Assembly (NCBI RefSeq): GCF_002573715.1
Contig: NZ_PDHM01000019.1
Location: 62,001-126,000, forward strand
DNA from: Paenibacillus sp. EZ-K15
GTDB taxonomy: Bacteria > Bacillota > Bacilli > Paenibacillales > Paenibacillaceae
Length of the DNA stretch: 64,000 nucleotides
Direction: 5' to 3'
In this document: piece by piece, positions 15,920-26,119 of the stretch
Position numbering within the stretch: position 1 is the first letter of the stretch
How the letters are laid out: every line of letters begins with the position of its first letter
Program-made: the position numbers and the translations under genes
The notes under the pieces: model-generated
The model's database searches: none
The model's input: only the letters and a program-made list of their open reading frames with translations
Told to the model about the DNA's origin: nothing

Positions 15920-18900
15920 TCAAGCCTTGTAATGTTGGCTCTGCCGGATGCGAACTTCCTCCGGCCGGTATATGGTCCGCACTTGTCCCCCGGCATCGGT
16001 CGTAAACATCACGGTCCGTTCCCGTTCCAATTCGAAGGCGTAGACCTTTCCGGTTGCCGTGTCCTTTACCTCGACATCTGCGCTTGCCCCATGTTCGGAG
16101 ACGAAGACGTACAAGCTTCCTTGCCCGAACGCCAGCTTGCGGCCATAGATCCCGGGCAGCTCGCCTCCCTTCAACCATTCCAGCTCAGGCGAAACGGCTG
16201 CGGAGCGGATAGCTTCCGCGTACATTGCCTGGATCGGCTCCCAGCGCTCGTTCATCTCGACCGGGAGCGGGCACCAGATGAACCGTCCCGAGCCCAAAGT
16301 CACCGTGACGGGCTGTAGTGCTCCATCCAACCGATCCAGCGGGCGATCCAACGCCAACGCGTTGATCTTCCGTTCGCCGAAGGAAACGGCGAAATGCTCT
16401 CCCCCCAGCTCCAGCGTTTCTTCCCGAAGAACGTTGGCATGGACGGTCTCGCCGATCTCCTGCTTCAGGCGATGTGATGCCGGACCCCAATACGCATCGG
16501 TGCGCAGAGGGCCTGTCCACAGGACGGTGCCCCCTTCCCTGGCCAGCTCGAGGAGCTGCGCAAACGCCGCATCATCAAAATTGTGCGCGCTCGGCACGAT
16601 GATCAGCTTGGCCGGATAGCGCTTCAGGTCTTCCAGCTGGTATTCACCGATGCCCCGCGGATGGACGTTCATGCCGAACGTCAGGGTGCGCATGGCCCTC
16701 GTCGTCGCTTCGTAGGCCAGCTTCCGGCTGGAAAAATCATTCGAATACGGGTAAACGACGGCGATGTCCTCAAGCTGACGTTCATCATCGAACAGGCTGG
16801 CTGCTTCCTTCATGAAGCAGCCGAAGTCATAGGACACATCAGCTTCGGGCTTCTGCGTTCCGTCCGCCCGAAGCGCCCCGATGTTGGATTCGTTGGCATT
16901 ATCCATGAAGTAGTTAATATTCCAAATCCACTGCACGGCACCCGCGCCCCCGGTCGAAAACGAATACGCATACTTCCGCTCCAGGATGCTGCGCAGCTCT
17001 TCCTCCGTCCGCTTGGCGATGCCGTCCGGACGCTGCACGTGCATGATGCCGGTCTCCTGGATCAGATTCGGCTTGTCCGGCGTTTTCGTAAATATGCCGT
17101 CCCAAGCCAGGTGATCGTTCTGCCACCAGGAGTGGACCGTCGTATAATCGACCGCGGGGCCGTAGAACGAAGGCGACGGACGCTGGGAGCAGATGCCCTC
17201 ATCCTGTCCGACCGTCACCAGCTGGCGTGGATCGGAACGGCGGATGGTGCCGATAAGCTCGGACGCCCACCGATTGTGCATGTCCATGGTGAACAACGTG
17301 AAATCAAGCCACGGCCCCCACTTCTTCGGCTGCAGCACGCTGTTGAACAGCTTGTCGTCCGGACTCGGCGCAGGCGCCGACTCGAATGAAGGAAGCTCGC
17401 CCGGGGTCATGTTCCAGCGCTCCTGAAGCAGTGCCAGATCATCCCCGTGGCGCTGCCGGAGCCACTCGGACCAGGCCTGCCGCTCGAACCGGTCCCCTAT
17501 CGATACCGGCCCCTCGAAGATTCGCTTCGGATCGAACAGCGATGGCTCGTTGATCAGGTCCCAATGCACGTTGGTTGTGCCCCTGTGACGTCCCACGATG
17601 GAGGCGACGAAGCGCTTTTGCGCCTCCACCGATCGTGGATCCAGATAAGGGTTCACGCCTTCCCAGGCTTCGGGCGCAAACGAGAAGAACGTAAACGTCA
17701 CTTCCAGCTCATGCCGCTTGGCCGTCAGGATAAAGGCATCAATCGCCCGCATGACGTCCTCGGCCGCATGGCCGTCGGCAAACATGATCATCCGGTATCC
17801 CGTCCATATGCCCGTCCGGATCAGGTTGATCCCTGCCCGCTTCATCTCCGCCATATCCGCATCCCAACGCTGCACGTTCGGCAGATGGAGAAATTTGCGC
17901 GCGACGTCGGAGGTCATGTACGTCATGCCAACGATCGGAACCGTCCGCCCGCCACGGCAGAAGTAATCGCGCCCGCATTCCAGCCGCTCTCCCGCCTGCA
18001 GCAGCGGACGGTCGATGCCCCACACCGCCTGGGTCAGGGTGCGGCGCTCCCCGGACTCTGACTCGGCTTCGCAAACAATCCGGTACAAGCCCGCTTCCAG
18101 CCGTACGGGTACGGACAAGCGAAGCTGCTGCAGATCCCGCTGTTCCGTGCCGGCTTCCGACTTCTCGTGTCCGGTCCAGACGGTCTCACCGTCGTCTTCC
18201 TTGATAACGCTCACTGCAAAATGCCATGTCTGCGCCGGTGCGGAAGTCCGGGACAGCATCTGCAGCTGGATCGTCAACCGCATCTGCTCGCCCGGCTCGT
18301 AGGAGGCATAATTCGGCTTCAGCCACAGCTCCGTCACGCCCGTGCCCGCGTATTCAGCCAGATCTTTCAGGACATCCATCCCTTTCGTCTCCCAGAACGA
18401 TGCCCTCAGCTGCTGGTTGATCAGAATCCAGCGGCCCCCGGCGTAATCGCCCTTATTCTGTTCCAGCATGACGACCGGAGCGGAGCGCTCGCGTTGATCA
18501 CGGTCCACACCGATCAGCAGCGGCGAGATGACGGCATCCATCGGACCGCACGCACCCATCTCGGACGGGATGTCGCTTGCTTTGGTCGGATGCAGCGTCA
18601 AGCCCCAGGTCGGCTCGATACCGAACAGCTCCTCGCGTCCCTGCAGGATCGGGTATTCGGCGGAGGCCTTCAGCTCCCGGACGCGCGACACGTCGACCGC
18701 CAGCGCATCATGGATATCCATTCGCTGATGATAAGCCAGCTGCTCGCGTTCGGCATGCCAGCTACCATCCAGCTCTCGAACCGGCCTGCGGAAAGGCACG
18801 CCCCCGGCATGAACCAGACCGCCGCCGGCCTTCAGGTGGCCTTCGATGGCCGCCCAAGCCGCTTTCGGAAAGTACGGCCCGTGCAAATGAATCAGCGTGT

Positions 18901-19042
18901 CCCAGCCGCCTTCCATCAGCCGCTCTGCCACGTCCGCAGCACCGGCGATCTCCGCCCAGCCCCGCAATTGCTCCAGTGCCTCTGCAGACGGGCGTCCGCC
19001 TTCGTAAGGAAAATGCTCGTCGTAAAATACCAGCGTTCTCAT
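15920..19042 (-). CDS. Large GH-A clan glycoside hydrolase (GH5/GH42-like)
   Basis: 1040 residues. An N-terminal beta-rich domain (about 1-345) with a ThuA-like start precedes a TIM barrel (about 355-740) with clan GH-A residues: acid/base E499 in VHWDLINEPS and nucleophile E663 in NLIQETGIMH. A GATase-like domain (about 750-930) resembles the GH42 trimerisation domain, followed by a C-terminal beta domain. No signal peptide, so it should work in the cytoplasm. The ATG at 19042 is 3 bases after the GH29 stop, and its ribosome site AAAGGAGTAAGCA lies inside the GH29 gene, so the two are translationally coupled. Paired with a fucosidase it probably trims fucosylated oligosaccharides. Family number not certain. 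Confidence 0.85.
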   Translation of the reverse strand: MRTLVFYDEHFPYEGGRPSAEALEQLRGWAEIAGAADVAERLMEGGWDTLIHLHGPYFPKAAWAAIEGHLKAGGGLVHAGGVPFRRPVRELDGSWHAEREQLAYHQRMDIHDALAVDVSRVRELKASAEYPILQGREELFGIEPTWGLTLHPTKASDIPSEMGACGPMDAVISPLLIGVDRDQRERSAPVVMLEQNKGDYAGGRWILINQQLRASFWETKGMDVLKDLAEYAGTGVTELWLKPNYASYEPGEQMRLTIQLQMLSRTSAPAQTWHFAVSVIKEDDGETVWTGHEKSEAGTEQRDLQQLRLSVPVRLEAGLYRIVCEAESESGERRTLTQAVWGIDRPLLQAGERLECGRDYFCRGGRTVPIVGMTYMTSDVARKFLHLPNVQRWDADMAEMKRAGINLIRTGIWTGYRMIMFADGHAAEDVMRAIDAFILTAKRHELEVTFTFFSFAPEAWEGVNPYLDPRSVEAQKRFVASIVGRHRGTTNVHWDLINEPSLFDPKRIFEGPVSIGDRFERQAWSEWLRQRHGDDLALLQERWNMTPGELPSFESAPAPSPDDKLFNSVLQPKKWGPWLDFTLFTMDMHNRWASELIGTIRRSDPRQLVTVGQDEGICSQRPSPSFYGPAVDYTTVHSWWQNDHLAWDGIFTKTPDKPNLIQETGIMHVQRPDGIAKRTEEELRSILERKYAYSFSTGGAGAVQWIWNINYFMDNANESNIGALRADGTQKPEADVSYDFGCFMKEAASLFDDERQLEDIAVVYPYSNDFSSRKLAYEATTRAMRTLTFGMNVHPRGIGEYQLEDLKRYPAKLIIVPSAHNFDDAAFAQLLELAREGGTVLWTGPLRTDAYWGPASHRLKQEIGETVHANVLREETLELGGEHFAVSFGERKINALALDRPLDRLDGALQPVTVTLGSGRFIWCPLPVEMNERWEPIQAMYAEAIRSAAVSPELEWLKGGELPGIYGRKLAFGQGSLYVFVSEHGASADVEVKDTATGKVYAFELERERTVMFTTDAGGQVRTIYRPEEVRIRQSQHYKA

Positions 19043-19045
19043 TGC

Positions 19046-20419
19046 TTACTCCTTTCTCGTCCGCGGCTGGCCGTCGACGTATACGGATGTTCCGCGCGTT
19101 CGGGCCCAGTCGGCGATCCGGGAAGGGTCGCCGGTCCAGAGGCGGTCCACTCCCCATTGATTGGTCTGCGGCCGCTCCTCACATTCGATGCGGATGACCG
19201 GGAACAACTCGGTCGGTCGTTCCCGCGGCAGCCCTTCGATCCACAGCACGTCGCCCTCCTGCCGGAACGACAACTCCTGTCCCGTTGTCAGCAGCGTCAC
19301 CCGTGATACCGGCGTCACCAGATCCGCCAGCCTCAGTACCGGCCTCCCATCCCAGAAGCGGATGATGAGGTATAGCCGGTTGTCTTTCATCGTCTGCCGA
19401 CCGTAGGTGATGAACTCCGTGAGGTTCCCGCCGTCGGAGCCGTAGATGGCCTCGCCGTGAACGTCCAGCCACTCCCCGATCTGCAGCGCCCGCTCCACGA
19501 AAGCCGGCGGAAGCTGCCCGTCGGGCTGCGGTCCGACGTTAAGCAGCAGATTGCCGCCCACAGTGCCCCCTTTCTCCGCGCACTCGCACAGCATGTCGAG
19601 CAGGACGTCGGCCGGACGCCATCGTTCGCCGTTCGTGTACCCCCACAGCCTCCACGTGGTGACCTGGCTGGATTCCCAGAGCCGCTTCTGGTCCGGGACG
19701 ATGACATGCTCCGGCGAGCCGAAATCGCCCAGCACCTCGGAATCGCCCGAGCCGCCGCCGCCATCCACATGCAGCTTCTCCTCCTCGGACAGCCCAAGGC
19801 GGTTGTTGACCAGAATATCCGACTGAATCGACTTCATCCGTTCCACAAGCTTAATGCTGTCCAGGTCCTCCGCAGTCCGCGGCCAGACCCCGTCAAAAAA
19901 GAAGTGATCGATGCGCCCGTATTTCGTGACCAGCTCTTCCACCTGGGCATGCAAATACTGCTTCATCGTCTCCCAGCCCTCGGGATCCTTCTCCGGTCCG
20001 TCGAAGTAAGCCGGGATCCGCCAATCGATCCAGGAATAATATAAGCCGACCCGAAGCCCCTGGGCCCGGAACGCATCGGTAAATTCGCGCACCAGATCCC
20101 TGCCGGGCGCCTGCTTTGCGCTGGAATAATCCGTCGTGGCCGTATCCCACAAGCAATATCCGTCATGATGCCGCGTCGTTAAACAGGCATATCTCATCCC
20201 CGCTTTGCGCGCCGTGTACGCCCAAAGCTCGGCGTCAAAGAACGTCGGATTCCACTCGCAGGCTTTCCGCGCGTATTCGGCCTGGTCCAAATGCTCCCGG
20301 AACAGAACCTGCTCACCGCGCCCGTATTGGGCATAAGGCCCGAAATGAATAAACATGCCGTACCGGCTTTCCGTAAACCATTGCCAGCCTTCTCGGATGG
20401 CTTGTGCTTGCTTGTTCAT
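19046..20419 (-). CDS. GH29 alpha-L-fucosidase
   Basis: 457 residues with AAGGAGGACG upstream. GH29 signatures are clear: WFTESRYGMFIHFGPYAQYG at the N-terminus, the substrate-binding HHDGYCLWDT (about 84-93), the catalytic nucleophile D176 in RIDHFFFDGVWP, and LLLNVGPQPDG. It is a retaining exo-fucosidase without signal peptide, so it acts on imported oligosaccharides. It is first in a two-gene operon with the GH-A enzyme. It could alternatively act on other 6-deoxy or related sugars, since GH29 homologues of this length vary in specificity. Confidence 0.88.
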   Translation of the reverse strand: MNKQAQAIREGWQWFTESRYGMFIHFGPYAQYGRGEQVLFREHLDQAEYARKACEWNPTFFDAELWAYTARKAGMRYACLTTRHHDGYCLWDTATTDYSSAKQAPGRDLVREFTDAFRAQGLRVGLYYSWIDWRIPAYFDGPEKDPEGWETMKQYLHAQVEELVTKYGRIDHFFFDGVWPRTAEDLDSIKLVERMKSIQSDILVNNRLGLSEEEKLHVDGGGGSGDSEVLGDFGSPEHVIVPDQKRLWESSQVTTWRLWGYTNGERWRPADVLLDMLCECAEKGGTVGGNLLLNVGPQPDGQLPPAFVERALQIGEWLDVHGEAIYGSDGGNLTEFITYGRQTMKDNRLYLIIRFWDGRPVLRLADLVTPVSRVTLLTTGQELSFRQEGDVLWIEGLPRERPTELFPVIRIECEERPQTNQWGVDRLWTGDPSRIADWARTRGTSVYVDGQPRTRKE

Positions 20420-20689
20420 TGAACAACGTCCTCCTTATGCTGCTCCGCTCTTGTTGTGCGGTCAGTCTTAATCGTAATTGTCGTTTCTAGCTCTATGAGA
20501 AACCTAAGGCTTCGTATGACCTTTACTCTAGCCCGGGAATCCCTGTCTTGAACACTTTACTTTTGAGAGAAAACTTTGAATTTAGCCAATATCGGAGAAT
20601 TGAAACCGTAAGGCGGCGCCCAGATCACTCCCGAATCCCCTTAGGCTCAGCTCAAAATTCCTTACGGCCTGCTTCATGGTTCATGCACG
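20420..20689. other. Leader/promoter region of the glycosidase operon
   Basis: About 270 bases without a gene between the terminator of the sugar-binding protein gene and GH29. No promoter stood out with confidence. Confidence 0.3.
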
Positions 20690-20731
20690 AAAAAAAGCAA
20701 TCCCTCCCCGGCACTAGCCGGGAGGAATTGC
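20690..20731 (-). terminator. Strong terminator of the sugar-binding protein gene
   Basis: On the minus strand, GCAATTCCTCCCGGC and GCCGGGGAGGGATTGC form a long stem with a short loop, followed by TTTTTTT. It is one of the clearest terminators in the window. Confidence 0.85.
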
Positions 20732-20773
20732 CCTGTTTAAAAATCATGTTCATTGCCGCCGATCGTGATGCAC

Positions 20774-22291
20774 TTATGATTGAGCGGCTCTCCACTCATC
20801 GAATTGCCGTTTATATTCCGTCACGACCTCATCGAGACCAGCGGACTTCATCGCGGCCAGCATTTTATCGTAGGCGTCCTCGTATTTCACGACCCCGTGC
20901 ATGACCGGATAAACGCTGGTCTTCAGCTCGGCGATGCAATTAGCGTATTGAGAAGCGACGTTGGTCGGATCGAAGGTGAAGCCGATCGTGATGCTGTTCA
21001 CGGCATCGTCCGATACCGTCGTGCGGCGCTCCAGACGCGCCGGGTCCGTATTCGTCGGATAACGGTTCATCTCGACGTGGCCGAGCAGCCAGTACGGAAG
21101 CTCATAAGCCGGAGAACCGTTCTCGTTCTTGGCCAAATAGTCCTTGGTATTCTTACCAGTATCCTTCCAATGCACGTCCTTCACGCCGCTTTGAACGAGA
21201 TCCATGTTCTCCTGGCTGCTGTAGACCCAGTTCAAAAATTGAATGCCGGCCTCCGGGTGCGGAGACGTGGCCGAGATCCCGTTGGAATTGCGGATCGCGT
21301 AGGACCTGAATTTCGGCTGGTCCGCCAAATAATAAATATCCAGCTTCGCATCCGGGAACGTCTGAAGAATGGCGTCGCTCAAGCCGACGTCGCCCGGGCG
21401 GTACAGATAGCGACCGGCCAGCTCCTCCTGGTTAATGACCTCCGTCGGCGTCGTAAGCAGATCGCTCATGATCAGCCCGCGCTTGTAAGCCTCGTTCATG
21501 AACAACACGTCTTTTTTGAACTCCTCGGTTTCGAACCAGGACTTCACGTTCCCCTTCTGGTCGATGTAAATCATGTTATCGGCCACGGTAAACGGATAGG
21601 TGTCGTAGGTCGTATGCAGGAAGTAGGCAGGCTCCTCCAGCATCTTGATATACACGTTCTTGTTGTCCTGCGGCCAGTTCTTCTGCAGCGTCTCGGCCGC
21701 ATCGAGCAGCTCTTCCGGCGATGTCGGTGGCTTCAGACCGTTTTTCTCGAGCAGATCGGTGCGGATCGTGAACATGCCATCGTTATAAGCGGTATCCGCC
21801 CAGAAATTCGGCACGTACGTGATCTTGCCGTTGATTTTCGACGACTCCCAGATCCAGTCCGGCATAGAAGCTTTCAGCTCGCTGCCATACTGATCCAGCA
21901 GATCGTCGATCGGAATGATTCCGCCGCTGCCGGCAAGCACCGTCGGTCCTTTTGTATCGTGCATGATGGCAATCAGCTCGAACTCCTCGCCCGTCGACAT
22001 CATGAGGTTGGTCTTCTGATCCCATACGTCCCACGCGATGTAAGTCGGTTCATACGTGAGGTTCAAACCGTCGGCCTCCAGCTTTTCGTTGATCGCTTTA
22101 ACCGCCGTTTCCAAATCCTGCGGCGCGGAGCCCGGAAGCAGATACCGGACCGGCAGCTTGTCCCCTCCGCCGTTCTCGCCGCTCGCTGATCCGTTCTCGC
22201 CGCCGGCATCGCCCCCGCCGGAGCAGCCTGCGATCACGGATACCATAAATATCGCGGCTAACCATAGTGCTAGCGCTTTCCTTTTTTTCAT
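20774..22291 (-). CDS. Carbohydrate ABC transporter substrate-binding lipoprotein
   Basis: 505 residues. A signal peptide ends in the lipobox VIAGC (about C23), followed by a Gly/Ser/Asn-rich linker and a two-lobe solute-binding domain of the LplA/YtcQ group (family 1 solute-binding fold). It should sit on the outer face of the membrane and pass oligosaccharides to the LplB/LplC-type permeases encoded divergently at 25156-26998. Unusually it is not in their operon but on the opposite strand, 2.9 kb away, beyond the AraC gene. It is downstream of the AraC-type sensor gene (125-base gap) and ends in a strong terminator. Confidence 0.9.
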   Translation of the reverse strand: MKKRKALALWLAAIFMVSVIAGCSGGGDAGGENGSASGENGGGDKLPVRYLLPGSAPQDLETAVKAINEKLEADGLNLTYEPTYIAWDVWDQKTNLMMSTGEEFELIAIMHDTKGPTVLAGSGGIIPIDDLLDQYGSELKASMPDWIWESSKINGKITYVPNFWADTAYNDGMFTIRTDLLEKNGLKPPTSPEELLDAAETLQKNWPQDNKNVYIKMLEEPAYFLHTTYDTYPFTVADNMIYIDQKGNVKSWFETEEFKKDVLFMNEAYKRGLIMSDLLTTPTEVINQEELAGRYLYRPGDVGLSDAILQTFPDAKLDIYYLADQPKFRSYAIRNSNGISATSPHPEAGIQFLNWVYSSQENMDLVQSGVKDVHWKDTGKNTKDYLAKNENGSPAYELPYWLLGHVEMNRYPTNTDPARLERRTTVSDDAVNSITIGFTFDPTNVASQYANCIAELKTSVYPVMHGVVKYEDAYDKMLAAMKSAGLDEVVTEYKRQFDEWRAAQS

Positions 22292-22416
22292 GTGTGTCTC
22301 CCCCTGTCTTCATTTGGTTTGGTCATGCGGTACGAATCCTATCTTAAGGAGACATTAGGGATGACGTATACTTCAAAATGATGGTTTTCGCCATTTTAAA
22401 ACACTGAAAATGCCCG

Positions 22417-24696
22417 TCACTGCGCCTTTTTCGTCTCGATCGCATGCTGGCTGCGGAACTGTGCCGGCGAGATCTGGTAGTGCTTTTTAAACAGCGTATA
22501 GAAATAAGTTGTATTCAATATGCCCACCTGCTCGCTGATCGATTGAACCGACTCCTCGGTGCTTGCGAGGAGCTCCCGGGCCTTTTCCAGTCGAACGGCA
22601 TTCAGGTAATCGTTGAACGACAGCTCGCAATGCGCCTTAAAGAGCTTGCCGACATAGCTGCGTGACAGCTTCACCTCGCCCGCGACCTGCTCGAGCGACA
22701 TATCCGGCCTTGCATAATGCTTGCGTACGTACATCTGGATAAAATCAACCACCTCCGCATGCCGGACCGCTCCCGATTCCTCGGACAGGCTGCAGAGCCT
22801 AAGGGCAAGATCCTTCAGGGCATCCGCGGTTTCCTGCAGCGTCTGAAAGCGGGTAATCCGCCGCGTAAAGTCGAGGAAGAGATCCGCGCTTTCCCGATTT
22901 TTCACCGTATGGACATTGAGCTGCTTGTACAGGCCGCCGATGAACTGGTTGATGAAAAACATGACTTCATGATAGTTGTAATCGCGAATTTCCTTGATCC
23001 ACTGATCGATTTCCTTCTCCAATTTATCCCGCTGCTGCAGCTTGATGGCCTCGATGATGCGCTTCTCCCGCTTGTCCGGATACTGTGCCTCGGTATGCTC
23101 CGACTCCGCGGCGATGACCGGATCGCCATGGAACATCCTGCCCTTGCCTGCGAAGAAGCGTTGCTGGAAGCAGGACTGGGCGCAATCGAACGATTCGCGC
23201 AGCTCCTCGTACGTCTGGGCGGCCGTTCCGATGCCGACGGTGACGGACACGCGGAGCGTGCGGAGCATCTCGCCCTGCAGCTCCTCCAGCATGCCCAATA
23301 CATGGAGCGGAAGCCGGCTCTGCTTCATGGGGAGAATGATCGCAATGGTCCCATCCCCCACCGTTGCCACGCTCACTCCCTCCGGTTCCAGCATCTGCTG
23401 GGCCGCCTGGGCGACGGCTGCGCAGGTATAGGACTGCAGCTCCTCGTCCTCGCCCCCGGGCGAGCCGTCTAAGCTGTCGAGCAGAAGGACAGCCGCCAAG
23501 AAATAGGGCCCCTTGCCTTCCCGGGCCAAACGGCGGAATGCCGTCTCGTCGCCGCCTTTCAGCAGCTGCAGCACGTGCGCCTGCCTGGCGACGGAAGCCT
23601 CGGACTCCATCGACTTCATTTTCTCCGTCATTTCGGCATAGGTTGTATCCAATATGGCAAATTCGTTGATTTGCCGCCGGCTTTCCTTCATTTTCGGTAT
23701 GGCGCTCATTTTCTCCAGCAGGTGGCGGATCGGGTTGTACGCATGATGCGTCAGCCAGATCGACAAGAACATGCTGACGACGAAGCAGGCCAAAGCGAGA
23801 ACCAGCGCCGACGTTCGGAGGGCCTGCATGTTGAACAACAGATTTTGATATTGGCTTACGCTGATAAACGTCCAGTTCATATCCTTGGATTTGACGTAGG
23901 TAACGAGGCTCTTGCGGCCGTCGATGGAGCGGGTGAAGTAACCGCTTTCCGCGTCCGTTCCCAGGATGGACTGGACATAGGATTCCTGCGATACATCCTC
24001 CATGAACCGGGACCGATCCGAATGGGTGATAATGGTTCCCTTGTCGTCAATGACGTGCAGCGAATCCACAGCTTCGTTGCGGTAGCCTCCGATCAGATCC
24101 TGGATGGTGTCGGTGCTCATATTGATCACGATCGCGCCCTTGGAGCTTAACGGCGAATAATAGCTCGGAAGGAGAACGAACGTAAGGACGTCTTCGCTCC
24201 GGTTCGCCGAAGTGGCGGAAGAAATCTTGCGTGGGAACAGGTGAAAATAAGATGTATTCTTGCTGTTGATCTCCTCCAGCAGCGCCTTCTCCTGCTCCTT
24301 GGTAATCCCCTTCGTATTCAAATACGTGTTATTCGAGCCGTTATAGATCCCGATCGAATGGATGAACGGATAGGTGGACTGGACTCGGTTAAGGGTGCCG
24401 AACACTCCATACTGTTTCACCGGATCGGCCTCTTTGTCCAATAGGGCGTTCACGATCTCCTTGTCGCTGAGCAAGAGGTTGCCCACGTTATACACTTGGT
24501 CGCGGATGACGCTGGATACGGCGCTGTTCTGCTTCAGCATCGACTCGGATATTTTCCCTACCTCCTTCGCGGTGCTCCAGGAGAACATCATGTACAGGAC
24601 GACGGTTACGAGGGCAATCATGGCTGCCGTGAGCAAAACAAAGCTGAGAAACATATTTCGGTACACTGCATAACGGAATAATCGCTGCCGGATCAT
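22417..24696 (-). CDS. Membrane-bound AraC-family regulator (YesN-like sensor)
   Basis: 759 residues from the ATG at 24696, placed by AAGGAGGGAGAAT. Two TM segments (about 13-38 and 295-320) flank an extracytoplasmic Cache-like sensor; a HAMP-like linker (LTHHAYNPIRHLLEKM) and a GGDEF-like degenerate region (about 380-520) follow, and the last 100 residues form two AraC helix-turn-helix motifs (MSLEQVAGEVKLSRSYVGKL and VQSISEQVGILNTTYFYTLF). Such proteins sense a sugar outside the cell, directly or through the binding protein, and activate the linked importer and hydrolase genes. It lies between the binding protein gene and the divergent permease genes, so it very likely controls the whole locus. 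Confidence 0.9.
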   Translation of the reverse strand: MIRQRLFRYAVYRNMFLSFVLLTAAMIALVTVVLYMMFSWSTAKEVGKISESMLKQNSAVSSVIRDQVYNVGNLLLSDKEIVNALLDKEADPVKQYGVFGTLNRVQSTYPFIHSIGIYNGSNNTYLNTKGITKEQEKALLEEINSKNTSYFHLFPRKISSATSANRSEDVLTFVLLPSYYSPLSSKGAIVINMSTDTIQDLIGGYRNEAVDSLHVIDDKGTIITHSDRSRFMEDVSQESYVQSILGTDAESGYFTRSIDGRKSLVTYVKSKDMNWTFISVSQYQNLLFNMQALRTSALVLALACFVVSMFLSIWLTHHAYNPIRHLLEKMSAIPKMKESRRQINEFAILDTTYAEMTEKMKSMESEASVARQAHVLQLLKGGDETAFRRLAREGKGPYFLAAVLLLDSLDGSPGGEDEELQSYTCAAVAQAAQQMLEPEGVSVATVGDGTIAIILPMKQSRLPLHVLGMLEELQGEMLRTLRVSVTVGIGTAAQTYEELRESFDCAQSCFQQRFFAGKGRMFHGDPVIAAESEHTEAQYPDKREKRIIEAIKLQQRDKLEKEIDQWIKEIRDYNYHEVMFFINQFIGGLYKQLNVHTVKNRESADLFLDFTRRITRFQTLQETADALKDLALRLCSLSEESGAVRHAEVVDFIQMYVRKHYARPDMSLEQVAGEVKLSRSYVGKLFKAHCELSFNDYLNAVRLEKARELLASTEESVQSISEQVGILNTTYFYTLFKKHYQISPAQFRSQHAIETKKAQ

Positions 24697-25155
24697 ATTC
24701 TCCCTCCTTATCATTCGGTCTGTATAGTAAACTGAGATCTTCATCGTTCATGAATATTACTAACATTATATGTAATATACATGTTAATTTATTGGAGTTG
24801 CCTAGCAATCTGATCACTTGGAACGGATAGATATTTTACTCTCATCTTACATTTGCTCATGGCATACATCAATATGAAAACGCATTCTTTATTTCCCTCC
24901 CCAAACTTCCCTTCATAGACTTCATCGGCTAAACCCCTTATAAAACAAAGCCTTTCCAGTCATTATTCAATCCTGGCGACACTGTGCGAAATACTCAAAT
25001 TCGAAGTTTTTGCCGTTTTTTAAAGCAGGCGTTCCCCCCTTCAATCCGCTCAAACTCCATTTTCATAGTTTACTGCACGCGGCAACTCTCTTTACACTCG
25101 AATCAGAACTGCTACGCTTGCAGCACCCATCACTTACGAAAGGACGTGCCTACTT
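24697..25155. other. Divergent control region of the sugar locus
   Basis: 460 bases without a gene between the AraC sensor and the permeases. It contains an inverted repeat (ATATTAC at 24754-24760, GTAATAT at 24772-24778, 11-base gap) and a candidate catabolite-responsive element at 24875-24888. Confidence 0.5.
24875..24888 (+). promoter_or_regulatory. Candidate cre (CcpA) site upstream of the permeases
   Basis: TGAAAACGCATTCT matches the cre consensus TGWAARCGYTWWCW at nearly all positions. It lies 270 bases before the first permease gene, where CcpA repression or activation of a sugar locus would be expected. Confidence 0.4.
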
Positions 25156-26082
25156 ATGAAAAAAAGCCGCTTCGGCTTCCTGCGCGAAATCCGCTCGAAC
25201 GGATCCGCCTACCTGCTCGTCGTACCGGCTGCCATCTATACGCTGGTCTTCGGTTATTTCACGCTTCCCTACATGCTTATTGCGTTCCAAAAATTCAACT
25301 TCAAGACGGGACTTTTCAATTCTGCCTGGGTCGGCTTCGACAATTTCAAGTTCTTCTTCTCGTCGCCCAGGGCGTGGGAGGTCACCTTCAACACCTTGAA
25401 GCTCAATTTTCTATTCATCATCGTCGGCACGCTCGGAGCCATGGCGCTGGCCATTCTGTTCAATGAACTGCGCAGCCGCTGGTTCTCGAGGGTGACGCAA
25501 TCCACCATTCTTTTCCCGCATTTCTTGTCCTGGGTCATCGTCAGCTACATCATCTATAGCTTGCTGTCGACCGATTACGGCATCCTGAACCGGATCCTGG
25601 CGTTCTTCCATATTGATCCCGTCAACTGGTACGCCTCGCCACAGTACTGGACGTGGATTCTTACGACCGCGGCGGTCTGGAAGGACCTCGGGATGAACCT
25701 CGTCATCTACCTGGCTGCCATTACGGGAATCGATGACAGTTATTACGAAGCCGGCCGGATCGACGGTGCAACCCGCTGGCAGCTCATTCGTCACATTACG
25801 ATTCCACTCATGCTGCCGACCATATCCATCCTGACCCTGCTAGCCTTGGGCAAAATCATGTACGGTAGCTTCGACATGATCTACGCCATCGTGAAGGACA
25901 ACGGACTGCTGTATCCGACCGTCGACGTTATTGACACGTATGTGTTCCGTTCCCTTCGCACCATCGGGAATCCGGCTCAGGCGATGGCCGTCGGACTGTA
26001 TCAATCCGTGGTCGGCTTTATTCTCGTATGGGGCAGCAACAAAATCGTGAAAAAGGTGAATCCGGACCATGCATTGTTCTAA
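25156..26082 (+). CDS. Sugar ABC transporter permease (LplB type)
   Basis: 308 residues with six hydrophobic segments. The cytoplasmic EAA loop is EAGRIDGATRWQLIRHITIPLMLPT (about 196-220), which docks on the ATPase. The N-terminus (FGFLREIRSNGSAYLLVVPA) is that of LplB/YtcP-group permeases. AAAGGACG precedes the ATG. With the next gene it forms the channel for the binding protein encoded at 20774-22291. No ATPase gene is nearby, as is usual for this importer group, which shares an MsmX-type ATPase encoded elsewhere. Confidence 0.92.
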   Translation: MKKSRFGFLREIRSNGSAYLLVVPAAIYTLVFGYFTLPYMLIAFQKFNFKTGLFNSAWVGFDNFKFFFSSPRAWEVTFNTLKLNFLFIIVGTLGAMALAILFNELRSRWFSRVTQSTILFPHFLSWVIVSYIIYSLLSTDYGILNRILAFFHIDPVNWYASPQYWTWILTTAAVWKDLGMNLVIYLAAITGIDDSYYEAGRIDGATRWQLIRHITIPLMLPTISILTLLALGKIMYGSFDMIYAIVKDNGLLYPTVDVIDTYVFRSLRTIGNPAQAMAVGLYQSVVGFILVWGSNKIVKKVNPDHALF

Positions 26083-26119
26083 AGCGTGCCGGAACCACTC
26101 GGAAAGGAGCCTAACTTAG

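Noticed and set aside
18167..19306. Plus-strand 379-codon frame
   Set aside because: Shadow of the GC-rich GH-A and GH29 genes; rich in Arg, Pro and His with no domain pattern.
20780..22189. Plus-strand 469-codon frame
   Set aside because: Exact antisense of the sugar-binding lipoprotein, whose lipobox and fold are clear.
22373..22395. AAAATG...CATTTT inverted repeat between the sensor and binding-protein genes
   Set aside because: Stem is imperfect and AT-rich without a T-run; too weak to call a terminator or operator.
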